Origin: Pseudobdellovibrionaceae bacterium
Lineage (GTDB): Bacteria; Bdellovibrionota; Bdellovibrionia; Bdellovibrionales; Bdellovibrionaceae
Length of the DNA: 64,000 nucleotides
Assembly (NCBI GenBank): GCA_019637915.1
Contig: JAHBUV010000001.1
Location: 1,520,565-1,584,564 of the forward strand
Direction: 5' to 3'
A program made the position numbers and the translations under genes. Positions within the stretch are counted from its first letter, which is position 1. Each line of letters opens with the position of its first letter. The notes under the pieces were generated by a model. It saw nothing but the letters and a program-made list of their open reading frames with translations, ran no database searches and was not told the origin of the DNA. This document shows, piece after piece, positions 8,232 to 16,036 of the stretch.

Positions 8232-9623
8232 TCATTGCAAATTCTTCCACTCTTGGAATTCGGTCGGCCGGATTTTGAACCGAGCGATATTTCCGTCGTG
8301 AAGGCTGACGATTTCCGTTTCGATGAGCTTAAACAACTCCGCTGAGTCAGCCGCGGGAAGATTTTTAGCCTCCAGAAGAGTTTGAATGCGGTGAACCACT
8401 TGAGGTCCCGCCACCTTTTCCAGAATCACTGTACGAATGATGTCTTGAATGTCGGCGCGGTATTTCAATTTCAGCAGGTTCGGCTCCCCCATTGCCTGTT
8501 GAATCGCCGAATAACGTTGAGCCGATCTCGTGTAAGCCCACATATAGAGATCGCGGAAAAGACTCACGTCATTTTTCTCGTAAACGCCGAGAAGAGCTTT
8601 GACGTAAGCTTCATTCTCCACGTCTATGAATGAAAGCGGCCGCAAATTCTTTTTAATCAAAGGGATATTCGCCACGAGGCGCGCAGTTCGTTTGTTCACG
8701 TCTTCGAAGGCTTGCATATACGAGAGCTGCACCAGCGTGAAGAAAGACTGTTCAAAGGGATCTTCAATGAGATTGAGTTTCTCGATGAAGATTTGAAAGC
8801 ACTCGTTCAAGACGTGCGGATTCTCAAGCGGCAGGTAGGTCGTACCGCCGACACCGACTGCGATCTGACGAATGCGGCCCGAAGCACTTGGGTCTCCCAA
8901 CAGGTTTTCGGAGAGAAGCGCATGGATACTGAACACTTCATGAGACGTGATTTCGTCCTCAGTGGCCGATTCGATGATGTATTCAATGGCCCCCTTGTGG
9001 TTCAAAATCATCTGTGCTTCGGAGGCATCCTTGCCGGCCGCGCTCTCACCGAGTTCGATGAGACGTTTGGTTTCCAAGAGAGAATAGGTGTTCCCTTCAA
9101 GGCGGCTTGAGTTCCAAGACAGGTCGATTAGAAGGCGATTCAAAATATTGCGAGCGTAGGTTCCCGCGGGCCGAACCGCATTTTCGACGGTGCCCGTTTT
9201 CAACAGTTGCGCCCGTTGAGCACCCGTGAGGTAGAAGGATTGATTCGGTTCGTACTGACGCAAGAAATCCTGGTTATACCCAACCGGCGTGCGCGCCTGA
9301 AGAGATTGAGAGACATGTTTCAAAAGACGCTCGCTCTCTTGGGAGAGAGAAATATCTTTGAATGGTCTTGAGTCTTCCTGCGATTTCGGCGCTTCGGCAG
9401 CGGCGTTGGTCGTGGCGACATACACGCGCGCGCGCGCGGCTCCGCGCGCCTCCAGCACACCGCGCTCCACGAGAGCGGTGAGCACCCGACGAATCGCTTT
9501 TCGATCACCTTCATCCGACTTCGACATCCCAGCCGTTTGTGCGACGTCGGGCACGTTGATTTCCTTCTTTTCCTTCAGAAGCGCCAAAACAAGTGCCTCA
9601 AGATCAGCCTTTTTCCTTGTCAC
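8232..9623 (-). CDS. Fic-domain protein with N-terminal HTH; catalytic His replaced by Gln
   Basis: 463 residues. The N-terminal 70 residues look like a winged-helix DNA-binding domain (VTRKKADLEALVLALLKE, then DRKAIRRVLTALVERGVLE). The middle is a Fic fold. The inhibitory helix motif of class II Fic proteins is present (SSRLEGN, about residue 172), followed by the Fic loop QAFEDVNKRTAR at about residue 303. Canonical Fic enzymes have His as the first residue of that loop (HPFxxGNGR); here codon CAA gives Gln, so ordinary AMP transfer is doubtful. I chose GTG 9623 because GGAGG lies seven bases upstream; a longer frame would run into the operator array. It sits inside the transfer operon between TraV and TraC. 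With an HTH and seven palindromic half-sites just upstream, an autoregulator is the most natural reading. Confidence 0.85.
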   Translation of the reverse strand: MTRKKADLEALVLALLKEKKEINVPDVAQTAGMSKSDEGDRKAIRRVLTALVERGVLEARGAARARVYVATTNAAAEAPKSQEDSRPFKDISLSQESERLLKHVSQSLQARTPVGYNQDFLRQYEPNQSFYLTGAQRAQLLKTGTVENAVRPAGTYARNILNRLLIDLSWNSSRLEGNTYSLLETKRLIELGESAAGKDASEAQMILNHKGAIEYIIESATEDEITSHEVFSIHALLSENLLGDPSASGRIRQIAVGVGGTTYLPLENPHVLNECFQIFIEKLNLIEDPFEQSFFTLVQLSYMQAFEDVNKRTARLVANIPLIKKNLRPLSFIDVENEAYVKALLGVYEKNDVSLFRDLYMWAYTRSAQRYSAIQQAMGEPNLLKLKYRADIQDIIRTVILEKVAGPQVVHRIQTLLEAKNLPAADSAELFKLIETEIVSLHDGNIARFKIRPTEFQEWKNLQ

Positions 9624-9645
9624 TCTATTTCCTCCGACCTCGAAG

Positions 9646-9778
9646 TATTGGGACAAAATATGTCCCAATACCCGCTATTAGGCATTATAGCCTTGTCTTT
9701 GTCCCAATTTCAAGTATCGGGACAAAATATGTCCCGATTTCTCTATTTTTGTCCCAATCTACATATATTGGGACAAAA
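9646..9778. promoter_or_regulatory. Operator array of seven GGGACA/TGTCCC half-sites
   Basis: Three palindromes lie between the TraV-like gene and the Fic-HTH gene: a 10-bp perfect inverted repeat TATTGGGACA with 5-base spacer (9646-9670), a 9-bp repeat ATCGGGACA with the identical spacer AAATA (9716-9738), and a 12-bp repeat TTTTGTCCCAAT with 8-base spacer (9747-9778). A further half-site TTTGTCCCAAT stands at 9698-9708. The core hexamers start at 9650, 9661, 9700, 9719, 9730, 9750 and 9770, so many are about 10 or 20 bases apart, on one helix face. The array ends about 20 bases before the Fic gene's ribosome site. Most likely it is bound by the HTH domain of that protein. Confidence 0.8.
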
Positions 9779-9782
9779 GCAT

Positions 9783-10157
9783 TCACGGCTTCCTAGGGGC
9801 TTCTTTCGGAGCCTGGGGCCTGGGTTTGGCTGGTGTCCGGGGAGCTTTTCCTTTTGCCCCTTTGGGCGCCTCTACCTGTTTCATCTCCCAGGTCTCGGGC
9901 GCAACAACCACCGAAATCCAGGCCCCCCAAAAGTAGTCCTTCGAGGGCAATTCCTTCGCGTGGAGCCACGGGACGATCACCTGCTCCGGCACCCGCGTCG
10001 GCACGTATTTGACCGAGCCCGCGCCCGCAAGCTTCAGGCTCGGTGGTTTCACGTCATATCCGGCTCGTTCTTCGAGAAGGGATTTGGACGGCGTGATCGC
10101 GCAACCCAAAACGAGGCTACTCAAGCACGCGAGTAAAGTAAGAATAGACGCTTTCAT
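9783..10157 (-). CDS. TraV-like outer-membrane lipoprotein
   Basis: The product has 124 residues. It begins with a lipoprotein signal peptide (MKASILTLLACLSSLVLGC) with lipobox VLGC. The C-terminal third is rich in Pro, Lys and Ala. In F-type systems the small lipoprotein TraV links the TraK secretin ring and TraB in the outer-membrane core complex. Here the gene follows TraB directly, as traV does in F (after traP), and overlaps the TraB stop by 41 bases. The ATG at 10157 has AAGGAG eight bases upstream. The classical cysteine pair of TraV is not evident, so the call rests on position, size and lipid anchor. Confidence 0.55.
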   Translation of the reverse strand: MKASILTLLACLSSLVLGCAITPSKSLLEERAGYDVKPPSLKLAGAGSVKYVPTRVPEQVIVPWLHAKELPSKDYFWGAWISVVVAPETWEMKQVEAPKGAKGKAPRTPAKPRPQAPKEAPRKP

Positions 10158-11385
10158 TTCCACCACTCCTTTCCTTGCGGAAGAACTCTTCCGGCAGTTT
10201 CACTTTGTCTTTCATGACGATCCACACGTCGCGGCCCGATCCGACTTCGACCGTGGGTGCGAGGCTCTGCGCCTGCTGCAAGTACCACTGCGCCACCATC
10301 CCGGCCGCGTTCGAGGCTCCGCCGGCGGCGGCGTGTGTTGCGGCATCGCCGGTCAGAATGGACGTGCCGCCGCCAAAGGCGTTCGTGCTCTGCGTGGATT
10401 GCGCCGCTTGCACGGCCTTACCCACGCCTTCCACCACCCCTGACATGAACGCCATCGCCGCCACTCGGCCCTGCTTGGAATTCACCTTGCCCTTCATGGC
10501 GAAGGAGCCGTCCTTGTCGTCGGCGATAAAACCGTTCACTTCGCGCTCGAACATCTTGCCGTTCTTGGAAACGCAGCTCATCTTGGTCGCCTGCATCTGC
10601 ACGCGCTCCGTGGAAAGATCCCCTTCCGCTTTCGCGATCATGAAGCAACCCGATAGGTCGATCTTGTGATCGTTCGGCGCGACGTAAGAGAAATCGAGCA
10701 CCATCAAAACCGGATACGTCTTTCCTTCGGGCACATCGACCCCGGTCAGCACCTTGGCTTTGACGTAACTCCCGGCCGGAAGCATGACGCCTTCGCTGCT
10801 TTTGCCCTCGGCCTTCACCGGAAACGAGATGAGATCGGCCCCTTTTCGAGAAGTGCCGACACGAGAACGGGCTCGAGGCTGAGGAGGCGAAACCGCGCCG
10901 GCTTCGAGCCCCTGGGGCGGATCGTAGAGCTGGAGCGAAGTATCTGCCGCTCCCGGCATCTGAGCCGCGCCCCCGTCCTGTTGCGGTTGCGTGAGAGATG
11001 GTCCCGCATCCGACGCTCCCATGACGGCCGGGCGGCTCTGAGCCTCCTGGAGTTTCTTCTCCAACTCCGCGAGGCGGGCTTCAAGTCTCGTCTGTCCTTC
11101 GATCATCGACTGCGCTTTCTTCGAGAGCAGGCGTTCCTTGCCATAGTAGAAGGTGCTTTCGCGATCGTTGAGGATGCGGCCTTTCTGGAAGTCGATGGAA
11201 GCCCCGCGTTCCACAATACGGTTCTCGCTCTTTCCGCCGAGGCCGATCACATTCACGATGAGAAGAACACCCACGACGGTAAGTCCCACGAAGATCGGCT
11301 TTTTCTGTACGATCTCCTTGATTCTCGCTTCGTGTTTCTTCCAGTCGAAGGATTTGATCTGCGTGACGATTTCGCTCATCTGCAT
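10117..11385 (-). CDS. traB: TraB/VirB10-type channel protein
   Basis: This 422-residue protein spans the envelope and forms the VirB10-like scaffold of the conjugation channel. It has a short cytoplasmic N-terminus, one membrane helix (IFVGLTVVGVLLIVNVIGL, about residues 31-49), a coiled coil (RLEARLAELEKKLQ, about 100-115), a Pro/Gln-rich linker (about 135-175) and a C-terminal beta-rich domain from about 185 (SFPVKAEGKSSEGVMLPAGS). This is the TraB/TrbI domain order. The ATG at 11385 has GGAGG upstream. The ribosome site overlaps the end of traK, which indicates tight coupling. It sits in the conserved order traL-traE-traK-traB. Confidence 0.85.
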   Translation of the reverse strand: MQMSEIVTQIKSFDWKKHEARIKEIVQKKPIFVGLTVVGVLLIVNVIGLGGKSENRIVERGASIDFQKGRILNDRESTFYYGKERLLSKKAQSMIEGQTRLEARLAELEKKLQEAQSRPAVMGASDAGPSLTQPQQDGGAAQMPGAADTSLQLYDPPQGLEAGAVSPPQPRARSRVGTSRKGADLISFPVKAEGKSSEGVMLPAGSYVKAKVLTGVDVPEGKTYPVLMVLDFSYVAPNDHKIDLSGCFMIAKAEGDLSTERVQMQATKMSCVSKNGKMFEREVNGFIADDKDGSFAMKGKVNSKQGRVAAMAFMSGVVEGVGKAVQAAQSTQSTNAFGGGTSILTGDAATHAAAGGASNAAGMVAQWYLQQAQSLAPTVEVGSGRDVWIVMKDKVKLPEEFFRKERSGGNESVYSYFTRVLE

Positions 11386-11386
11386 A

Positions 11387-12265
11387 TCACTCTCCTCCCT
11401 TCGATTTGGTTACAGGCTCTTCGTCCTCCATCGCGAGGATCACATCGCGGCTCGAGGCCGTGTTTTTCGCGACCACGCGAACGAGGGTTTCGTTCACGCC
11501 TTTTCCCTTCGGAAAGAGCGTGGACTCATCGCTCTGGGAAAGAATGGCGAGGCTGGGATTTCCGACCGTGATATGGCGCACGTCGATCTCGAGGTTCTTC
11601 CTCCAACTCGTGTTCCGCACCTTGAAGACGTAACCATTGAAGGGCTTTCCTTGATAAATCCGAACGAGCTCCACTTGGGCGCTCCCGTTTTTCGATGGGA
11701 ACACCTGGGACACCCGTATCACCTTGTAGCCGGACACGCTGTCGTCCCGGTACATGGCCTTCAGAAGCTCGATCTCGGTCAGAGCCGGAGCGTTGCCGTC
11801 GATTCCGGCTTCCACTGAGTCCCGCGACTTGAAGTCGTAGAACGAGTCCGCGGCCGGATCTTTCGGGTTCACGAGGATCTTCACCCGAACCACAGACTTA
11901 TCCACGAGGAAGAAGGTCACGTCGTGGACCCCGTTCGTGAACCTCGGCGTGATGCTTAAAGACGAATAGTCGCCCTTGCTGGTCGGCTCCACCTGAAGGC
12001 GGCCCGCACCTGTCACGGTTTGGACCGCCTTCTCGAAGCGAAACACGGTGGGTGTGCCATAAATGATCCGCACCTGCTCGGCGGTGGAACCATAGACCAC
12101 CGTCTTTGCTTCGGCGCGGTTCACGACCAATCCCACCAGAAGGATAAAGAAGCAGATATAGATCCCGATGAGAAGGGCGAACACGACCTTGCGAAAGAGG
12201 TCTTTGAGATTTTCGCTCCCGAAAATCAGACCGCTGTTGATTCCGATGACATTCTTATCGACCAT
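11387..12265 (-). CDS. traK: TraK-like secretin-ring protein of the conjugation core
   Basis: The protein has 292 residues. After a charged leader there is a hydrophobic segment ending in a signal-peptidase-like site (about residues 25-54, ending NRAEA) and then a beta-rich exported domain. F TraK is about 242 residues and forms the outer-membrane-associated ring with TraV. The ATG at 12265 has GGAGG seven bases upstream and overlaps the traE stop by 11 bases; an ATG 15 bases earlier would include the ribosome site itself. The identification relies on position between TraE and TraB and on the export signal. The C-terminal part has the beta-strand alternation expected for TraK. Confidence 0.7.
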   Translation of the reverse strand: MVDKNVIGINSGLIFGSENLKDLFRKVVFALLIGIYICFFILLVGLVVNRAEAKTVVYGSTAEQVRIIYGTPTVFRFEKAVQTVTGAGRLQVEPTSKGDYSSLSITPRFTNGVHDVTFFLVDKSVVRVKILVNPKDPAADSFYDFKSRDSVEAGIDGNAPALTEIELLKAMYRDDSVSGYKVIRVSQVFPSKNGSAQVELVRIYQGKPFNGYVFKVRNTSWRKNLEIDVRHITVGNPSLAILSQSDESTLFPKGKGVNETLVRVVAKNTASSRDVILAMEDEEPVTKSKGGE

Positions 12266-12983
12266 TGGTTTTTCCTCCATTCGCGCTAGGTTTGAATCCG
12301 TCCGCTCGCCCGCGCTTCAAGCTCGTGATCTCCAAGAACCACTCCTTGCCCTTGACGGGCGGGACAAGGCGCATGGTCATTTCGATGACTTCGTCAACAT
12401 GGCCGAGGTTCTCGGCGTTGGAATAGCGTTCGCGTTGGGCAATGGCGGTGACTTTGTAGAAGCCCTCCGCGGCGGACACGATTTCACGGTCTGTCACGCG
12501 CAAGATCTCTGAGATGTTTTCCATCTTGACGGTCTCGCGCCACTCCCGCGCCTCTTCCTCGAACTGGATCGAAAGCTCCGGGCTCATGAACGAGGCCAGT
12601 CGCTTGTACTGCTCGTCGATGTTCGCGGCGTTGACGTTCCCGAGCATCCCGAGAAAGGTCATGGCCGCGTTCACCACATACGAGTCCGACACAGACTGAG
12701 GCGAAGCGGGGGTGAAATCCATCACTCCCGGCGCGAGGATGTATTCCTTCTCGCGCAACTTCGTCTGAAGACCGTGGATTTCGTAGCGTGAGAACGCGAA
12801 GTTCACAGCGAAGGCCGCGAGATGAATCACGAGGAGATACTGAAGCGTCATGTTGTGCTTCAGCATGGCTGCTTTGAAGGCGATGAACTTGGGAAGAATC
12901 CGAAGATCGACCCCCCGGTACACACCGACCGGGGGGCTCGCGATCTGCGCGGCTTCGATTCCCTTATCCATGGCTGTCAGCAT
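12255..12983 (-). CDS. traE: TraE/VirB5-VirB8-like conjugation protein
   Basis: The product has 242 residues: a cytoplasmic N-terminus of about 45 residues, one membrane helix (YLLVIHLAAFAVNFAFS), and a periplasmic domain. This is the topology of F TraE (188 residues), an inner-membrane component of pilus assembly. Conserved-looking segments include SDSYVVNAAMTFLGMLGNVNA, which resembles the TraE core. I chose ATG 12983 (AAAGG eight bases upstream); the frame stays open far upstream, but that part overlaps an independent small gene and reads like non-coding sequence. Order traL-(82-residue gene)-traE-traK matches F apart from the insertion. Confidence 0.7.
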   Translation of the reverse strand: MLTAMDKGIEAAQIASPPVGVYRGVDLRILPKFIAFKAAMLKHNMTLQYLLVIHLAAFAVNFAFSRYEIHGLQTKLREKEYILAPGVMDFTPASPQSVSDSYVVNAAMTFLGMLGNVNAANIDEQYKRLASFMSPELSIQFEEEAREWRETVKMENISEILRVTDREIVSAAEGFYKVTAIAQRERYSNAENLGHVDEVIEMTMRLVPPVKGKEWFLEITSLKRGRADGFKPSANGGKTNGR

Positions 12984-13212
12984 TTCGTTTGCCTTTCTTT
13001 TTAGGTTTCTCGTCCGCAGTTCCACTTGCGGCTCGATCTTTTTCCAGAGCGTGATTGCGGCTGATCGCAGAGAGATAATTAGCGGGCAAAATCCACGTCT
13101 CCACACGCTCGAGAATCCAGAAGCGACCATCGCGAGAGAGCTTCGCGCGAAGGTCGAAATTGGGTTTTCGCTCGTAGTGCTTGTTCTGTTTTTCGTTGGT
13201 TTGTTCGTCCAT
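12964..13212 (-). CDS. Small basic protein inserted between TraL and TraE
   Basis: 82 residues, hydrophilic and lysine-rich, with a short aromatic stretch (DGRFWILERVETWILPANYL) that could be a beta hairpin. It has no signal peptide and no membrane helix. A strong ribosome site (GGAGG, four to five bases before ATG 13212) and 20-base overlap with the traE start show that it is translated with the pilus genes. F-type systems have no gene in this place, so it may be specific to this ICE lineage. I do not recognise a family; a cytoplasmic regulator or assembly factor is possible. Confidence 0.6.
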   Translation of the reverse strand: MDEQTNEKQNKHYERKPNFDLRAKLSRDGRFWILERVETWILPANYLSAISRNHALEKDRAASGTADEKPKKKGKRNADSHG

Positions 13213-13254
13213 ACGTCCTCCATTTGGGTTGTTGTTTGCATTGCTTGTCCTTTC

Positions 13255-13569
13255 TTAGTCTGAAAATCGCCGCTCGTTCCCTCGCGGGTTGATAAGGCCG
13301 GGTAGGTCCATGCGAAGGCGCGCATACGGCCAGTGGAAGAAGATCCCCTTTGGATACTTCTTCTTGATGACTGGCCCCGCGCCCAGGCACAGAACCAGCA
13401 GCGTGAACATCGTTCCCCACGAATAGAAGAGCACCCCGAAGATCAGGATGATGAAGAGGGCGATGAACACATCCGACAGCTCCCAGAAGTCGAAAACCAT
13501 GATGGGAGCGTCGATGGTCTGACTCACGAGCGAGGAGTGTTTGGCTTTGAGAAGTTCCTGCTTACGCAC
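13255..13569 (-). CDS. traL: TraL-like pilus assembly protein
   Basis: 104 residues with two close membrane helices (about residues 32-46 and 50-65) followed by a basic cytoplasmic tail containing PYARLRMDLPG and ending near RRFSD. Size, topology and position directly after the pilin gene match TraL of the F pilus assembly complex (VirB3-like). The start is a GTG at 13569 with GAAGGAG seven bases upstream; it overlaps the pilin stop by eight bases. Confidence 0.75.
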   Translation of the reverse strand: MRKQELLKAKHSSLVSQTIDAPIMVFDFWELSDVFIALFIILIFGVLFYSWGTMFTLLVLCLGAGPVIKKKYPKGIFFHWPYARLRMDLPGLINPRGNERRFSD

Positions 13570-14005
13570 TCAGGAACTCCTTCGGGGAGGTGATGACGTG
13601 AGAGAACACGCCGCCACCGCCGCCGATGTCGAAGATGTTTTTGACCCAAGTGGGTGCCGTGCCGAGAACGATGGCGGACACGATGCAAAGAACGGCGATG
13701 CCAAACCGCTGTTCCTTCAGATGCCAGCCGGCCGACATCACACAAAGACCGGCGAAGATGCGGGCACCCCAGGAGAACAACACCGAATCGACGATCCTGA
13801 GCAGTGTTCCCGCCGCTTCAAGCTTGTCGCTGGCATCCGCTCCGGGAATCCTGGTCGCGCCGAACGCCTGGGCATGAAACACGAAGGCGACGAGCATCGT
13901 GACGAGGACGAAGATGAACCACGCTTCATGGTTCTTGGGGTTTGGACTTTTGATCGCCGAGCCGTGGCACAACGATCCGCACATTAAAAGGCGTGCTCCG
14001 AGCAT
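13562..14005 (-). CDS. traA: TraA-like conjugative pilin precursor
   Basis: 147 residues. A long leader ends in a hydrophobic segment and an AXA-type site (FHAQA/FGA, about residue 47-50), as in F pilin, whose leader is 51 residues. The mature part has two hydrophobic helices (GARIFAGLCVMSAGW and FGIAVLCIVSAIVLG) separated by a basic turn (HLKEQR), the pilin topology in the membrane before assembly. The ATG at 14005 has AAGGAG six to seven bases upstream. It is the first of the contiguous traA-L-E-K-B-V genes. The mature end is glycine-rich (IGGGGGVFSH). Confidence 0.75.
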   Translation of the reverse strand: MLGARLLMCGSLCHGSAIKSPNPKNHEAWFIFVLVTMLVAFVFHAQAFGATRIPGADASDKLEAAGTLLRIVDSVLFSWGARIFAGLCVMSAGWHLKEQRFGIAVLCIVSAIVLGTAPTWVKNIFDIGGGGGVFSHVITSPKEFLSA

Positions 14006-14115
14006 AGATTTCTCCTTCTTGCTCGAAGTCACTCGCCTTTAGATGGTGGAGAGACTTCTTTCGATTTTTTTAATCAGCCTCCTTGGTAGTGGTGGATGCC
14101 GGTTTCTACTTCATT

Positions 14116-14874
14116 TTACTGACCAGCGCTTTTCAGAAGGCCGATGACATCTTCATATCCGTGGTATCCCTGGATCGGCGGCAGCAACGCCTTGCGCTTG
14201 TCGTCCGCGATCAAGAGAAACGGAACTCCGCTGATCCCGTGCTTTTTGACCTCCTCCTGGGTCGCAAAGCCCAGCGGCACAACCTTTTCGTCCGCGGGCA
14301 CTGGCCCGCGGTCGATTTGCAGCGCATGGACTTCGATGCCGTCATCTTGGAGACGTTTCAGGACGCCAAACATCCGCTTGCAATGAGGGCAGGTGGACTC
14401 AAAGTACATTCTGACTTTGAATCTTGCGGCATCGAGCGCCCCCTGCGCCGGCATGGCGGGCCTCGCCGCTTTTGAGGGAACTGCGGGCCCCACATTCATC
14501 ACCGGCATCTGACCGTTCTTCGCCAAATACTCGCGCACGCGCTCATCAAGACGACGAGCGAGCTCGTTTTTCTTCTTCATGAACTCGAACCAATTTTTGA
14601 TGTTCTCGTCCGTCGGATTCCGTGCGATTTCCATGAACGGCTCGGGTGGCGTATAGTCGCCTTCTCTGAAGAACTCCTTGTTCTTCGGATCGAGGTAGGT
14701 CTTCCAAGGAAATTTACCGCCCCCGGAGGTTTCGTCAGGAAGGGGGGATTTCGGGGGAGGGCTGACGGCCGTCTTTTTGTCGCCCCAAAAGTCGATCTTG
14801 GAGTCGAAGTAAGACAGCTCACCCCCGAGGGTAGTAAACGGAAAAATCAGAATCAAAGCGCTAAAAACTTTCAC
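14116..14874 (-). CDS. traF: TraF-like thioredoxin-fold conjugation protein
   Basis: The product has 252 residues with a signal peptide (KVFSALILIFPFTTLGG). Residues about 55-125 contain the TraF-type segment FPWKTYLDPKNKEFF and EIARNPTDENIKNW. A thioredoxin-like domain follows, with active-site motif CPHC at about residues 160-163 (F TraF lacks the active cysteines, many relatives keep them) and cis-Pro segment GVPFLL. It would act in the periplasm on disulphides of cysteine-rich transfer proteins such as the TraU-like protein. The start is GTG 14874 with GGAGG six bases upstream, overlapping the ATPase stop by 14 bases. Confidence 0.8.
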   Translation of the reverse strand: MKVFSALILIFPFTTLGGELSYFDSKIDFWGDKKTAVSPPPKSPLPDETSGGGKFPWKTYLDPKNKEFFREGDYTPPEPFMEIARNPTDENIKNWFEFMKKKNELARRLDERVREYLAKNGQMPVMNVGPAVPSKAARPAMPAQGALDAARFKVRMYFESTCPHCKRMFGVLKRLQDDGIEVHALQIDRGPVPADEKVVPLGFATQEEVKKHGISGVPFLLIADDKRKALLPPIQGYHGYEDVIGLLKSAGQ

Positions 14875-16036
14875 GAATCACCTCCAGGCAGTCGATCTCG
14901 CCCAAACGGGTGCGATGTACTCTTGCCGCGTCCAAGCTCTGATGAATCTTGGGCACCCTGCGGCCTTCGTGGTTCTCGAAACTCGCCCACTCCAGGACAG
15001 GAACACGCCCCTTGATGCCTGCGGAGCACTCCGGGCAGCCGCCCGCGCTTTTGGTTTTCAGGAGGCGGATCCCCTCTGCTCCATGCTTCTTCCGAAAACG
15101 AATCTCGTCGGCGGGCGAAGCGGGCAACCCGCAAGCGAGACATACCTTCTGCTCCAGACGTTGCGCAATGGACAGGCGCAAATTGGACTCCAGCACCAGG
15201 CGTTCCACGCCCAGGCCGGATAGACGCTCGATCACCTCGATCGCGCCGTTGGCGTGAAGCGTGGTAAAAACCAAGTGTCCTGTCTCCGCGGCCTGAAAGC
15301 AGAGCTTCGCGGTTTCCGCGTCGCGCACTTCGCCGACCAGGATCACGTCGGGATCTTGACGAAGCACCGAGCGGAGGGCGTCGGCGAACGTCATCTTTTT
15401 TGAGACCGGAACCTGATTCAGCCCCTCGATCCGATATTCAATCGGATCTTCCAGGGTCACGATGTTGAACTTCGACGGGCCAATGGCCTTCAGGAGCGCA
15501 TAGAGCGTCCTTGTTTTCCCGCTGCCCGTAGGCCCCGAGATCACCACCACCCCATCCTCCAGGCCAATCGCGGCTTCGAGCACTGATCGCTCGGCGTCGG
15601 TGAAGCCGAGCTCGGCGAGCGCGAAGGTCGCGTCGAGATTCAGAAGCCGCATGACGATTTTTTCGCCAAAGTGGGTCGGTAGCAAGCTCACGCGTAGATC
15701 CAGGCGCAACGCGGGCAACGCCGCCCGACCGTCTTGCGGCCGCCCGCTGATACCGATGGCAAGACCGAAGATTCTCTTCACCTCCAGGATCAGACTTTCC
15801 CGATGCTGGGGGCGGACCTGCTTGAACAGGGACAGGTTCCCGTCCACCCGCAGCCTCAAGGCCACGCCCTGTTCGTTCGGCTCGATATGAATGTCGCTGG
15901 CTCCGCGCATTTTTGCCGCCGACACGAGGTCGTGCAGCAGGCGTGCATAAGGCCCTTCATCGTGAAGAAGCTGCTCCGCCGTCCGGCGTTTGGCGACCGT
16001 GATGCCATGTTCATGTTGAACTCCGAGGGAACTCAC
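14861..16036 (-). CDS. GspE/PilB-type secretion ATPase in the conjugation operon
   Basis: 391 residues. It has the GspE/PilB core: N2-like domain (RGASDIHIEPNEQGVALR), Walker A GPTGSGKT at about residue 166, Asp box (TLEDPIEYRIEGLNQV), Walker B (PDVILVGEVRD) at about 228, His box (GHLVFTTLHANGA), and the zinc-binding tetracysteine arrangement CLAC (about 297) and CPEC (about 334). Such hexameric ATPases drive type II secretion and type IV pili. GTG 16036 is the start: GGAGG lies six bases upstream and it overlaps the upstream stop by four bases. F-type systems normally have no VirB11/GspE ATPase, so its presence in the middle of the tra operon is unusual. It lacks the N1 domain of true GspE. 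Confidence 0.85.
   Translation of the reverse strand: MSSLGVQHEHGITVAKRRTAEQLLHDEGPYARLLHDLVSAAKMRGASDIHIEPNEQGVALRLRVDGNLSLFKQVRPQHRESLILEVKRIFGLAIGISGRPQDGRAALPALRLDLRVSLLPTHFGEKIVMRLLNLDATFALAELGFTDAERSVLEAAIGLEDGVVVISGPTGSGKTRTLYALLKAIGPSKFNIVTLEDPIEYRIEGLNQVPVSKKMTFADALRSVLRQDPDVILVGEVRDAETAKLCFQAAETGHLVFTTLHANGAIEVIERLSGLGVERLVLESNLRLSIAQRLEQKVCLACGLPASPADEIRFRKKHGAEGIRLLKTKSAGGCPECSAGIKGRVPVLEWASFENHEGRRVPKIHQSLDAARVHRTRLGEIDCLEVIRESF

Noticed and set aside
13007-13325. N-terminal extension of TraE by about 110 residues
   Set aside because: The frame is open but overlaps the independent 82-residue gene, which has its own ribosome site, and the translation does not look like protein; the start at 12983 gives normal TraE topology.
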